From Achromobacter denitrificans NBRC 15125 (lineage in GTDB: Bacteria > Pseudomonadota > Gammaproteobacteria > Burkholderiales > Burkholderiaceae_B): a stretch of 64,000 bases of DNA. The translations under genes and the position numbers were made by a program. The notes under the pieces are model-generated. The model saw only the letters and a list, made by a program, of their open reading frames with translations, was not told the DNA's origin and did no database searches. This document shows, piece after piece, positions 18,736 to 27,412 of the stretch. Location of the stretch: positions 116,345 through 180,344 of the forward strand of contig NZ_BCTQ01000010.1 of the NCBI RefSeq assembly GCF_001571365.1. Reading direction: 5' to 3'. The first letter of the stretch is position 1; each line of letters starts with the position of its first letter.

Positions 18736-19650
18736 TTACTTCGCGGCGTCGACCATGTATTGCACGGCGGCGCGGATGTCGTCTTCGGAGGCGTCGGCCG
18801 CGCCGCCCTTCGGCGGCATCGGCGGCTTGCCCTGCATGGCGACCTTCACCATGGCGTCCATGCCGGTCTTGATGTAGGGGTCCCAGGCGGCCTTGTCGCC
18901 GAACTTGGGAGCGTTGGCCACGCCCGTGGCGTGACAGGCGAAGCAGACGCTCTTGTACAGCTTCTCGCCGGCCGGGTTGACGGCGGCGGCCTGCGGAGCC
19001 GGAGCTTGCGCGGCCGGCGCGGGAGCCGCGGGGGCAGGCGCGGCGGCAGCAGCGGGAGCGGCGGCAGCGGGAGCGGCGGCAGGGGCAGGGGCAGCAGCGG
19101 CCGGAGCGGCAGCGGCTTCCTTCTTGTCGCCTTCGGCCGCCGGCTCGGCGGGTTCAGGCAGCGAGCCGCCCGACTTGTTGGCCATGTAGACCACCGCGCG
19201 CGCGACTTCGTAGTCGGACAGCGCCGGGTTGCCGCCCTTGGCGGGCATGCCGCCCTTGCCATGCAGGGCCACGTTCAGCATGGCGTCGTAGCCGGCTTTG
19301 ATGAACGGCGCCCAGGCGCCGTTGTCGCCCACCTTGGGGGCACCGGCCACGCCAGCCGTGTGACAGGCCGTACAGACCGCGGCGAAAACCTGTTCGCCGG
19401 TCTTGAAGACCTTGGGGGCGTTGGCGTCGACGAGGGCGAATCCCGCGACAGGAGCGATGCGCTTGGTGACGGCTTCGGTGGACAGCGTATCCGAACCGGC
19501 CCCGACCTTGGCGCCGGAAGTCACCATGTTCACCAGGAGGATGATGATGGCGATGGGAACCACGAAAGCCAGCACGACCGTGACGATCAGTTGCTTCGGG
19601 GTCTTGATGGGGGAGGAGTGCTCTTCTATGTGTTCCTGCTCGTTGCTCAT
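18736..19650 (-). CDS. Membrane-anchored di-heme cytochrome c (tandem cytochrome c5 domains)
   Basis: 304-residue c-type cytochrome. An N-terminal membrane anchor (LIVTVVLAFVVPIAIIILLV, residues 21-40) is followed by two cytochrome c5-like domains with haem sites CTACH (93-97) and CFACH (236-240). A 60-residue Ala/Pro-rich linker (about 165-224) joins the domains and is probably extended, keeping the haems movable in the periplasm. Each domain has the c5 pattern with a downstream GMPAKGG or PMPPKGG Met ligand. It probably carries electrons to a terminal oxidase or reductase. The start is the ATG at 19650, which has AGGA before it; an upstream TTG is not needed. Confidence 0.92.
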   Translation of the reverse strand: MSNEQEHIEEHSSPIKTPKQLIVTVVLAFVVPIAIIILLVNMVTSGAKVGAGSDTLSTEAVTKRIAPVAGFALVDANAPKVFKTGEQVFAAVCTACHTAGVAGAPKVGDNGAWAPFIKAGYDAMLNVALHGKGGMPAKGGNPALSDYEVARAVVYMANKSGGSLPEPAEPAAEGDKKEAAAAPAAAAPAPAAAPAAAAPAAAAAPAPAAPAPAAQAPAPQAAAVNPAGEKLYKSVCFACHATGVANAPKFGDKAAWDPYIKTGMDAMVKVAMQGKPPMPPKGGAADASEDDIRAAVQYMVDAAK

Positions 19651-19881
19651 GACCAAATCCTGCTAACGGGTACCGGGGGCGCCTGGCGGCGGCAACAGAA
19701 AATCAGTACTGCACAAGTCGGCGGCGATGACGGCCCGCCTTGCAAGCAAACGCTGGATTATATAACGGTGTCATAGACACGGGGCCAATGCGACGGCGGG
19801 GTTTTCGCTGAGTTTGACGGAAGATTCGCTCCGCTGCATGCAGTTCCCCGAAAACTAGGTACAATACCGCCTCCTTGCACT

Positions 19882-19956
19882 GCGCCCGTAGTTCAATGGA
19901 TAGAATGAGAGTTTCCGAAGCTCTTGATACAGGTTCGATTCCTGTCGGGCGCGCCA
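19882..19956 (+). tRNA. tRNA-Arg (anticodon CCG)
   Basis: 75-nt cloverleaf: acceptor GCGCCCG pairs with CGGGCGC; the T arm has the GTTCGATTC loop; the anticodon stem is AGAGT/GCTCT with loop TTCCGAA, giving anticodon CCG at 19915-19917. The 3' CCA is encoded (19954-19956). It decodes CGG. A TACAAT box lies just upstream (19860-19865). The 213-base stretch after it (19957-20169) holds no gene that I can support. Confidence 0.96.
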
Positions 19957-20169
19957 CAGAATTCCCCATGGGTTGCGTGTACCCAGTCAGTGTTCACGTT
20001 GCACCCGCCGCGGCGATCCGCCGCGCATCGCTTCGCACCGACCTCGAAGCTACCCCTTTCCCGAATTCCCCACGCCTCCGATGCGCGGCGATAGGCGCCG
20101 AGAATTTTCGCGGCCGTGTCAGCGCGCCCCTTAGCGCGCCGGCTCCAACTGGCGGCCGCTGACAGCGGT

Positions 20170-22161
20170 TCAACCGCCCAGCTTCCACAGCCGCAGCGCC
20201 ATGTGTATTTCGAGCGCGCGCGCCGTGTCCTCCCAACCGCCGACCAGGCGCTCGATGCTCGCCAGCCGCTGCCTGACGGTGTTCACGTGTATACCGAGCC
20301 GGGAGGCGGTCTCGGTGGCATTCTGCTTGTGGTCGAAGTAGGTCAGCAGCGTCGCCGTCAGTTCCGATCCGCGCCGGCGGTCCTGCGCGATGAGCGCGCC
20401 GATGGTCGAGTCCAGGAACTGGTCCAGGCCGGTGCGATCCTGCGTTTCGAACAACACGGAATACAGCGCCATTTCGTTTTGTTCGATGAGCTGTCCGCGC
20501 AGGCCCAGCCGCGCCGCCACTGCAAGGGATCGCCGCAACGAGGTGTAGAGGGCCGGCATTTCCGCCGCGCTGTACACGGGGCGCGAGAGGACGCCGATGT
20601 GGGCGCCGCCCAGTTCACGGCGGGCGAAATCGGCGAAGGCCTCCCGCAGCGCTTGCGCCCGCGTGGACGCGCATACCGCGACCAGCACGCCGTCGACCTC
20701 GTCGAGCGCCATGCCGGACACGCCCAGCGCGGCGCGCGCGCGCCGCGCCAGAAAGCCGGCCTCCGGCTGTCCCGCATCGAGCAGGACCAGCACCATGGGT
20801 TGCGAGATGTCCAGCCCGTGGCGTTCGGCGCGCTGCCGCGTCAGCGCCGGCTCGCCCTGGCGGGGAGAGATCAGCGTCTGCAATAGCGCGGAGACGTCGC
20901 GGTGCCGGCTTTCTTCCATGCGCTCCTGAGACAGCAACACGATGCCGATGACGCTGCTGCTCCGCTCGAAAGTCCGGACGGAGGTGTCGCTGAGGTCTTC
21001 CCGGCGGAACAGCAGGACCGAGCCCAGGACGCCGCCGCCGCCGATCACCGCGATGGCGCGGCAAAGCTCGCCATGGCTTTCATAGGCAATCGTGGAGCGG
21101 CCCGCGCGGCGGCTGTCCCGCAGCGCCTGCGTGAAGGCCGCGCTGTGGGCGCCGTGCGGGGCGTAGGCGCCCGCCGCCGCGCTGGGGCGGCCCTCGGGAT
21201 CGGCGTGCGCGACCACATGATGGGTTTCGTCCAGGACCAGGACGGTGCCTTGCAGCAATTGCGCGATGGAATGGCACAGTTCGCCCAGCGTGGCGCCGCG
21301 CGCCAGCAGCGAGGTGAGGCGTTCGTGGGCTTCGACGGCGCCTTGCACGTCGTGGGCATGCCGCTCCAGCTCCGCCCTGGCCTGATCGGTGGCCTCCAGC
21401 GCGGACTGGGCATCGGCGAATGCCTTGGCGTTGGCGATGGCTACGGCGGCATGCGTGGCCAGCGTGCACAGGATGGAAATATTGAGCGCGGTGTGCGTGC
21501 GGTGGTAGCGGTCCGCCACGAACAACAGGCCGATCACCTGGTCGTCCCTGATCAAGGGAGCGCCGACCATTGCCGTCACACCTTCGGCGCGAAAGATATC
21601 GTCCAGGACCGGGTCGTGCTCGAAGCGCGCATCTTGCAGATAGTGCGGCGTGGAGAAGGGCAGGCGCGTGGTCATGACGACGCCGGCCACGCCGCGATTG
21701 CGCTGCGCGGTCATGCGGCCGATAGGCTCGGAAATCGCCCCGTCGGCAACCACCACCTTGAATTCGTCGGCCTGCTCATCGTAGATGGTCAACCAGCATA
21801 GGTGCGCCCGCAAGAGTCTGCGCGCGCGCACCACGATGGCCTTGAGCAGCTCGGGCAGATCGAGACGGCCGGCCAGGTCCTGCGCCGACTCGATGACCGC
21901 AAGCATCCCGCGTTCGCGTTCCTCATGCTGTTCCAGCCGGTTGCGCAGGGCCATGGCCGTTCGCGCGAGCTCGACCAGATTGCCCTTGCTTCGCAGGCCG
22001 TCCGGCAGCGCTTCGATCGCGGCCAGACGGGCCGCGAATGCCTCGGCCGGAGCGTCTTCGTGCAGCAGGCCGATCAAGCCGGCGGCAATCGTTCCCGTCT
22101 CCGTGTCCGGTGACATGTCGGGGACGGGGTTCGGAGGCGGTTTGTGCTCGGAGGGATGCAT
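20170..22161 (-). CDS. PucR/CdaR-type transcriptional regulator with GAF domain
   Basis: 663-residue regulator. A GAF sensor domain spans roughly residues 95-245 (DLAGRLDLPELLKAIVVRARRLL onward), a CdaR-like middle region follows, and the C-terminal PucR helix-turn-helix (TATLLTYFDHKQNATETASRLGIHVNTVRQRLASIERL, about residues 605-642) binds DNA. The ATG is at 22161. It is divergent from the SDR/ABC-transporter/BKACE operon and shares an intergenic region with a perfect inverted repeat, so it most likely senses the pathway substrate and controls that operon (inference). Confidence 0.9.
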   Translation of the reverse strand: MHPSEHKPPPNPVPDMSPDTETGTIAAGLIGLLHEDAPAEAFAARLAAIEALPDGLRSKGNLVELARTAMALRNRLEQHEERERGMLAVIESAQDLAGRLDLPELLKAIVVRARRLLRAHLCWLTIYDEQADEFKVVVADGAISEPIGRMTAQRNRGVAGVVMTTRLPFSTPHYLQDARFEHDPVLDDIFRAEGVTAMVGAPLIRDDQVIGLLFVADRYHRTHTALNISILCTLATHAAVAIANAKAFADAQSALEATDQARAELERHAHDVQGAVEAHERLTSLLARGATLGELCHSIAQLLQGTVLVLDETHHVVAHADPEGRPSAAAGAYAPHGAHSAAFTQALRDSRRAGRSTIAYESHGELCRAIAVIGGGGVLGSVLLFRREDLSDTSVRTFERSSSVIGIVLLSQERMEESRHRDVSALLQTLISPRQGEPALTRQRAERHGLDISQPMVLVLLDAGQPEAGFLARRARAALGVSGMALDEVDGVLVAVCASTRAQALREAFADFARRELGGAHIGVLSRPVYSAAEMPALYTSLRRSLAVAARLGLRGQLIEQNEMALYSVLFETQDRTGLDQFLDSTIGALIAQDRRRGSELTATLLTYFDHKQNATETASRLGIHVNTVRQRLASIERLVGGWEDTARALEIHMALRLWKLGG

Positions 22162-22251
22162 GACCGGGAGCGACGCCCAACGGGGGTGGGAACGGCGCCA
22201 GACGAGAAATAGGCGGGTTTATGTGGGATGAGTATATCAACCAGCCATTAT

Positions 22252-22272
22252 CTATGTGGCTAATGCACATAG
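22252..22272. promoter_or_regulatory. Inverted repeat between PucR gene and SDR/BKACE operon
   Basis: Perfect 7-7-7 repeat CTATGTG-GCTAATG-CACATAG, about 90 bases upstream of the pucR start and 54 bases upstream of the SDR start. A further TATGTGG copy lies near 22219. It is a good candidate operator for the PucR-type protein; binding is inferred from position only. Confidence 0.6.
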
Positions 22273-22325
22273 TTGGACGACGATATCTGTCAGACACTGC
22301 CGTTATGAGAAAGGAGGAGCCTTTG

Positions 22326-23123
22326 GTGCACACAAGTTTCATGGATTCGCTTCGGCCGCCGCCCGGCCTGCGCGTACTGGTTTCCGCGGGCGCGTCCGGC
22401 ATTGGCGCCGTCGTGGCCCGGGCGTTCCGCGAAATGGGGGCCCGGGTGCACGTATGCGACGTCGACCACGTCGCGCTGGGGCGGCTGGCGGCCGAGGCTC
22501 CCGGCCTGACGACGAGCACCGCGGATGCCTCGGTGCCGCGGGACGTGGATGCCGTGTTCGACGACGTGAAGAATGCGCTGGGCGGCTTGGACGTGTTGGT
22601 CAACAACGTCGGCATCGCCGGCCCGACGGGGCCGGTAGAGGAGCTCGGCCGGGGCGATTGGGAGCGGACGGTGGACGTCAACCTGAACAGCCATTTCTAT
22701 TTCGCCGGCCGCGCGGTGCCGTTGCTGAAGGCGTCCAGCCACAACCCCAGCCTGATCGCGATGAGTTCGGTGGCGGGCCGGTTGGGCTATGCCTTGCGCA
22801 CGCCCTACGCATCGACGAAGTGGGCGCTCATCGGGTTCATGAAATCCCTTGCCATCGAACTCGGTCCGCATGGCGTGCGCGTCAACGCGATCCTGCCCGG
22901 CACGGTCGAGGGCGAGCGCATGGACGGCGTGATCGGGGCGCGTGCCGCCGCGGCGGGCGTGTCGGTGCAAGCCATGCGCGAGGAGTATCTGCGCAAGATT
23001 TCCCTGCGCCGCATGGTCACGGCCGAAGACGTCGCGGCCACGGCGCTGTTCCTGTGTTCACCCGCCGCCCGCAACATCACGGGCCAGGCGATCAGCGTGG
23101 ACGGGAACGTGGAGCATCTCTAG
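22326..23123 (+). CDS. Short-chain dehydrogenase/reductase (SDR)
   Basis: About 265-residue NAD(P)-dependent oxidoreductase. The cofactor motif reads SAGASGIG near the N-terminus (a variant of TGxxxGxG), followed by NNVG and the catalytic YASTK. The GTG at 22326 was chosen because an excellent ribosome site AAGGAGGAG ends six bases before it; in-frame ATGs at 22305 and 22341 lack such spacing. It is the first gene of the operon leading into the branched-chain-type importer and BKACE. It probably oxidises a hydroxy-acid intermediate (inference). Confidence 0.9.
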   Translation: MHTSFMDSLRPPPGLRVLVSAGASGIGAVVARAFREMGARVHVCDVDHVALGRLAAEAPGLTTSTADASVPRDVDAVFDDVKNALGGLDVLVNNVGIAGPTGPVEELGRGDWERTVDVNLNSHFYFAGRAVPLLKASSHNPSLIAMSSVAGRLGYALRTPYASTKWALIGFMKSLAIELGPHGVRVNAILPGTVEGERMDGVIGARAAAAGVSVQAMREEYLRKISLRRMVTAEDVAATALFLCSPAARNITGQAISVDGNVEHL

Positions 23124-23175
23124 GGCGCGGCCGGGCCCGCCACCGGCACTTTCATTACAAAAAAGGAGACAAACC

Positions 23176-24423
23176 ATGAGCAAGCTCGATATATCCGCCA
23201 TCGCCGGCGCCAGCGTAGTGGCTGCGGCCTGCGCCTTCCCCGTTGCGGCGGCCCCGGTCAAGATCGGCCTGGTCGAAACGCTGTCCGGCCCGCAGGCCTC
23301 GTCGGGACAGGCCTATCGCGCGGCGGTGCGCTTCGCGGTGGACCGGATCAATCAGGCCGGCGGATGGAACGGCGAGCCGGTGCAACTGCTGGAATACGAC
23401 AACCAGGGCGGTCCCGCCGGCGCGGCCGACAAACTCAAGGCGGCCGCGGCCGATGGGGTGCATCTCATCGTGCAGGGCGCCTCGTCGGCCATCGGCGGGC
23501 AGATTACCGAAGACGTGCGCAAGTACAACCTGCGCAACGCCGGCAAGGAGATGGTCTACATCAACATGGGCGCCGAAGCGCTGGAGTTGACCGGCGAAAA
23601 GTGCAACTTCTACCATTTCCGCTTCGCCAGCAACGCCCAGGTCCGCGCCAAGGCGCTGGTCGAGGGCATGAAAAAGGCCAACGCGCTGGGCACCAAGGTC
23701 TACGCCATCAACCAGAACTACTCCTGGGGCCAGGACATGGAGCAGGCCACCGTCGACAATCAGCAGGCCGGCGGCTACACGGTCGTGGCCAAGACGCTGC
23801 ACGACGTGAACCGCATCCAGGACTTCGCGCCCTACGTCGCGCGGATCGCGGCCTCGGGCGCGGACACCGTCATCACCGGCAACTGGTCCAATGACCTGCT
23901 CTTGCTGATGAAGGCGTCCAAGGCGGCCGGGCTGAAGGCGCGTTACGGCACGGTCTACCTGGATCAGCCGGGCAATCTTGCCAATGCGGGCGACCTGGCC
24001 GTAGGCAACTTCGTGGTGCATACCTTCAACGCCGAGGCGGGCCAGGCCGATGCCCGGCAGTTCGTCGAGGACTATCGCGCCAAGAATGGCAGCGCGCCCG
24101 TATTCATCGAGCCGCAGACGGTCTTCGGCATGCTGATGGTGGCCGACGCGCTCAAGCGCACTCAGCCCCAGGACGGCAAGCTGAACGTCAATGCATTCGC
24201 CAAGGCGCTGGAGTCGGCCCGCATCCAGACGCCCATGGGCGAGATGAGCATGCGCGAGCAGGACCATCAGGCGCAGATGCCGATGGTGGTGTCGGTCGTG
24301 TCGCGCGACGCGAAGCTGAAAGTGGACGGGACGGACATGGGCTTCGCGCCGGCGCTGTTGCTCTCGGCGCAGGAAGCCGCCACGCCGCCCCAGGCCAGTT
24401 GCCAGATGAAGCGCCCGGGCTGA
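23176..24423 (+). CDS. Branched-chain amino-acid-type ABC substrate-binding protein (LivJ family)
   Basis: 415-residue periplasmic receptor of the type I fold family used by Liv, Urt and aromatic or amide importers. A signal peptide is visible (cleavage expected after FPVAAA), then VKIGLVETLSGPQASSGQAYRAAVRFAVDRINQAGG. The ATG at 23176 follows AAAGGAGAC. Immediately downstream are the two permeases and two ATPases. The ligand is not shown by the sequence; the following BKACE and SDR genes suggest a hydroxylated or keto organic acid rather than leucine (inference). Confidence 0.92.
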   Translation: MSKLDISAIAGASVVAAACAFPVAAAPVKIGLVETLSGPQASSGQAYRAAVRFAVDRINQAGGWNGEPVQLLEYDNQGGPAGAADKLKAAAADGVHLIVQGASSAIGGQITEDVRKYNLRNAGKEMVYINMGAEALELTGEKCNFYHFRFASNAQVRAKALVEGMKKANALGTKVYAINQNYSWGQDMEQATVDNQQAGGYTVVAKTLHDVNRIQDFAPYVARIAASGADTVITGNWSNDLLLLMKASKAAGLKARYGTVYLDQPGNLANAGDLAVGNFVVHTFNAEAGQADARQFVEDYRAKNGSAPVFIEPQTVFGMLMVADALKRTQPQDGKLNVNAFAKALESARIQTPMGEMSMREQDHQAQMPMVVSVVSRDAKLKVDGTDMGFAPALLLSAQEAATPPQASCQMKRPG

Positions 24424-24430
24424 CCGAGCC

Positions 24431-25372
24431 ATGGAGCAACTCTTGTTCTCTTTGATGAACGGCATCGTCTACGGGCTGGTGCTGTTCATGGTCTCCGCCG
24501 GCCTCACGCTCATCTTCGGCATGATGGGTGTGCTCAACTTCGCGCATGCTTCCTTCTACATGCTGGGCGCCTACTTCGCCTACACGCTGCAGGGAACACT
24601 GGGTTTCTGGCCTGCCGTGGTCGTCTCGCCGCTGCTGGTGGGGCTGATCGGCGTGGTGGTGGAGCGCTACTTCCTGCGCCGGGTGCACCGGCACGGCCAT
24701 GCGCACGAGTTGCTGCTGACTTTCGGCCTGTCGTTCATCATCGCCGAGTCGATCAAGCTGTTCTACGGCAACTATCCGGTGGACTATCGCATTCCCTCGT
24801 CTCTCGATTTCTCGGCGTTCAGCCTCGGGGCGATGCAGTATCCGTTCTATCGGCTGCTGATGGGCGGCATCGCCATTGCGATGTTCATCGCGATCTACCT
24901 GGTATTGACGCGCTCTCGCGTCGGCATCGTGGTGCGCTCGGCCATCTACAAGCCGCACATGACCGAAGCACTGGGGCACAACGTGCCGCTGGTGTTCATG
25001 GGCGTGTTCGGCGCGGGAGCGGCCCTGGCCGGTTTGGCGGGGGCGGTAGCCGGCGCGTTCTACACCACCAATCCGAACATGGCGCTGGAATTGGGCGTGA
25101 TGGTTTTCGTGGTGGTCGTGGTCGGCGGGTTGGGTTCGCTGGCCGGCGCGATGCTGGCCTCCCTGCTGATCGGCATCATCACTTCGCTGGCCGTGACGGT
25201 AGACGGCAGCCTGGCCGATGCGCTCGCGCTGATTGGCGCGGGCGACTGGGCGCGCGGCGTGGGCGGGCTGATGACGCTCAAGCTCTCCAGCCTGGCCGCG
25301 ACGCTGCCGTTCGCGCTGATGTTGCTGATCCTGTTGTTGCGCCCCGGCGGTCTCATGGGCGAGAAGGGTTGA
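24431..25372 (+). CDS. Branched-chain-type ABC permease (LivH family)
   Basis: 313-residue inner-membrane permease with about eight hydrophobic segments. Family segments visible: NGIVYGLVLFMVSAGLTLIFGMMGVLNFAHASFYMLGAYFAY at the N-terminus and the conserved GALAGLAGAVAGAFY and VVVVGGLGSLAGAMLASLLIG motifs towards the C-terminus. It starts seven bases after the binding-protein stop and lies four bases before the LivM-like gene, as a standard Liv operon. Confidence 0.94.
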   Translation: MEQLLFSLMNGIVYGLVLFMVSAGLTLIFGMMGVLNFAHASFYMLGAYFAYTLQGTLGFWPAVVVSPLLVGLIGVVVERYFLRRVHRHGHAHELLLTFGLSFIIAESIKLFYGNYPVDYRIPSSLDFSAFSLGAMQYPFYRLLMGGIAIAMFIAIYLVLTRSRVGIVVRSAIYKPHMTEALGHNVPLVFMGVFGAGAALAGLAGAVAGAFYTTNPNMALELGVMVFVVVVVGGLGSLAGAMLASLLIGIITSLAVTVDGSLADALALIGAGDWARGVGGLMTLKLSSLAATLPFALMLLILLLRPGGLMGEKG

Positions 25373-25376
25373 TCCA

Positions 25377-26660
25377 ATGAGAATCCACTTGATTGCCGGG
25401 CTGGCCGGCCTCGTCCTCATGGCCGCGTTGCCCTATCTGTTGTCGCAGGGCCTGCTCAATGCGGCGATCCAGATGCTGATCGCCGCGCTGTTCGCCAGCG
25501 CCTACAACCTGCTGTGCGGCCAGGCGGGCATGCTGTCGTTCGGCCATGCGGCGTATTTCGGCGTGGGCGCGTTTGCCACGGTGCATGCCATGAATGCCGT
25601 GGGCGGCGCGGGGCTGTTGCCCACGCCGTTGATGCCGCTGGCCGGCGCCGTGGGCGGCCTGATCTTCGGCGGTATCGCGGGCTGGTTCGCCACGCAGCGC
25701 AGCGGCACCTACTTCGCCATGATCACGCTGGCCATCGCCGAACTGGTCCATTCCCTGGCGCCTCACCTAAAGGGGGTGTTCGGCGGCGAAGCCGGCCTTT
25801 CGACCATGCGCATGCCCGCCTGGGGGTTCGACTTCGGATCCACGACCCAGGTGTATTACTTGACGCTCGCCTGGGTGCTGGTGTCGCTGGTGTTGCTCTA
25901 TGCCTATACCCGGACGCCGCTGGGCAGGCTGACGCTGGGATTGCGCGAGAACAGCCACCGGCTGCGCTTCCTCGGCTACAACGTGCACGGAGTCGCAACG
26001 CTGGTGTTCGCGCTGTCGGCCATGTTCTCCGGCGTGGCCGGCAGCCTGCAGGTGATATCGAACGAGTCGGCGAACTACGTGGTGTTCGATCCGGCGTTGT
26101 CGGCCGCCGCCGTGCTGAATACCTACATCGGCGGCGTGCAGGTTTTCCTGGGGCCCGCGCTGGGCGCCGCGCTGATGACGTTCTTCGGCTACTTCGTGTC
26201 GGACCTGACGCGCTCATGGCTGCTCTACCAGGGCATTCTGTTCGTGCTGGTGATGATGTTCATGCCTACCGGGCTAAGCGGGCTTGCGGGCCTGGCGGCC
26301 AGCTTGCGCCAGCGTTACGGGCTGGCGCGGACGATGCCGGTGTTCGGATTGGCCCTCGGGGCGGCGGCTGCCGCCACCGCGGGAGCCGTCTTCCTCGTCG
26401 AGCTGCTGCAGCGCCTGTTTTCTCAGGAATACCGCGCCATGCTGCAACTCGATCCTGGTGGCGCCTGGCCGAGCGTGACGCTGTTCGGACAGGCATGGCA
26501 GGTGTCCTCGGTCGCAACCTGGGGGCTGCCCGCGCTGTTGTTCGGGGCGGCCGCCCTGCTGGCGTGGCGTTGCCGTCTGCGGCTGGCCGCCTGCGAGTCC
26601 GTCGACACCGCTCCCGCGGCCTTGGCGCCGCAAGTCCGCGATTCGAAGGAAGCCGTATGA
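25377..26660 (+). CDS. Branched-chain-type ABC permease (LivM family) with C-terminal extension
   Basis: 427-residue inner-membrane permease. The first 310 or so residues match LivM (AYNLLCGQAGMLSFGHAAYFGVGAFAT; GTYFAMITLAIAELVHS; FLGYNVHGVATLVFALSAMFSGVAGSL). The remaining C-terminal part adds two hydrophobic segments (ALGAAAAATAGAVFLVELLQ; ATWGLPALLFGAAALLAW) beyond the usual LivM end, so the protein is some 80-100 residues longer than typical. Its stop overlaps the LivG-like start (ATGA). Confidence 0.92.
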   Translation: MRIHLIAGLAGLVLMAALPYLLSQGLLNAAIQMLIAALFASAYNLLCGQAGMLSFGHAAYFGVGAFATVHAMNAVGGAGLLPTPLMPLAGAVGGLIFGGIAGWFATQRSGTYFAMITLAIAELVHSLAPHLKGVFGGEAGLSTMRMPAWGFDFGSTTQVYYLTLAWVLVSLVLLYAYTRTPLGRLTLGLRENSHRLRFLGYNVHGVATLVFALSAMFSGVAGSLQVISNESANYVVFDPALSAAAVLNTYIGGVQVFLGPALGAALMTFFGYFVSDLTRSWLLYQGILFVLVMMFMPTGLSGLAGLAASLRQRYGLARTMPVFGLALGAAAAATAGAVFLVELLQRLFSQEYRAMLQLDPGGAWPSVTLFGQAWQVSSVATWGLPALLFGAAALLAWRCRLRLAACESVDTAPAALAPQVRDSKEAV

Positions 26661-27412
26661 GCGCACCCATCCTCAGCATCCAGGACTTGCGCAAGTCCTT
26701 CGGGCCGACGGAGATCATCCGGGGCGTGGACCTGGACGTGCGAGTCGGCGAGCGGCACGCGCTGATCGGCCCCAACGGGGCAGGCAAGTCCACGCTGTTT
26801 CACCTGGTGTCCGGCCAGCTTGCGCCCACCTCCGGGTCGATTCGATTCGAAGACCGCGAAATCGGCGGCAGTTCGCCGCAGGCGATCAATCGCCTGGGCC
26901 TGGCCCGCTCGTTTCAGATCACCAACCTCTTTCCTCGGCTGAGCACGTTCGAGAATCTTCGGCTGGCGGTGATGCGCGCCCATGGCCTGCAATACGCGTT
27001 CTGGAAATTCATCGACCGGGACCGGCGCATCCGCGCCGAAACCGAGCGCCTGCTGGAGCAGGTCCGGCTGACGGCGAAGGCGGGGGCCATCGCCGGAGAG
27101 CTGGCCTATTCGGAACAGCGGTCCCTGGAAATCGCCATGACGCTGGCCTCCGACCCCCGGATCATTCTGCTGGACGAGCCCATGGCCGGCATGTCGCACG
27201 AAGAAACCGCCTACACCTCGGAGCTGATCCGCGAGGCCACGGCGGGGCGCACCCTGATGATCGTGGAGCACGATATGGACGTGGTTTTTTCCTTGAGCGA
27301 CCGCATCAGTGTGCTGGTCTACGGGCAGGTGGTGGCGACCGGCGCGCCGGACGAGATCCGCGCGAACGCCGCCGTGCGCGAAGCCTATCTCGGCGACGAG
27401 GTGAGCGCATGA
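26657..27412 (+). CDS. Branched-chain-type ABC ATPase (LivG family) with degenerate signature
   Basis: 251-residue ATPase. The Walker A motif GPNGAGKST is intact (about residues 38-46), as are Walker B IILLDEP and the H-loop VEHDM. The signature reads LAYSEQR where LivG proteins usually have L-S/P-YG-x-QR, so the signature Ser and Gly are both changed. Because signature and Walker A motifs of the two subunits combine across the dimer, this weakens the same composite site that the LivF partner weakens (see findings). Start by ATGA overlap with LivM. Confidence 0.93.
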   Translation: MSAPILSIQDLRKSFGPTEIIRGVDLDVRVGERHALIGPNGAGKSTLFHLVSGQLAPTSGSIRFEDREIGGSSPQAINRLGLARSFQITNLFPRLSTFENLRLAVMRAHGLQYAFWKFIDRDRRIRAETERLLEQVRLTAKAGAIAGELAYSEQRSLEIAMTLASDPRIILLDEPMAGMSHEETAYTSELIREATAGRTLMIVEHDMDVVFSLSDRISVLVYGQVVATGAPDEIRANAAVREAYLGDEVSA

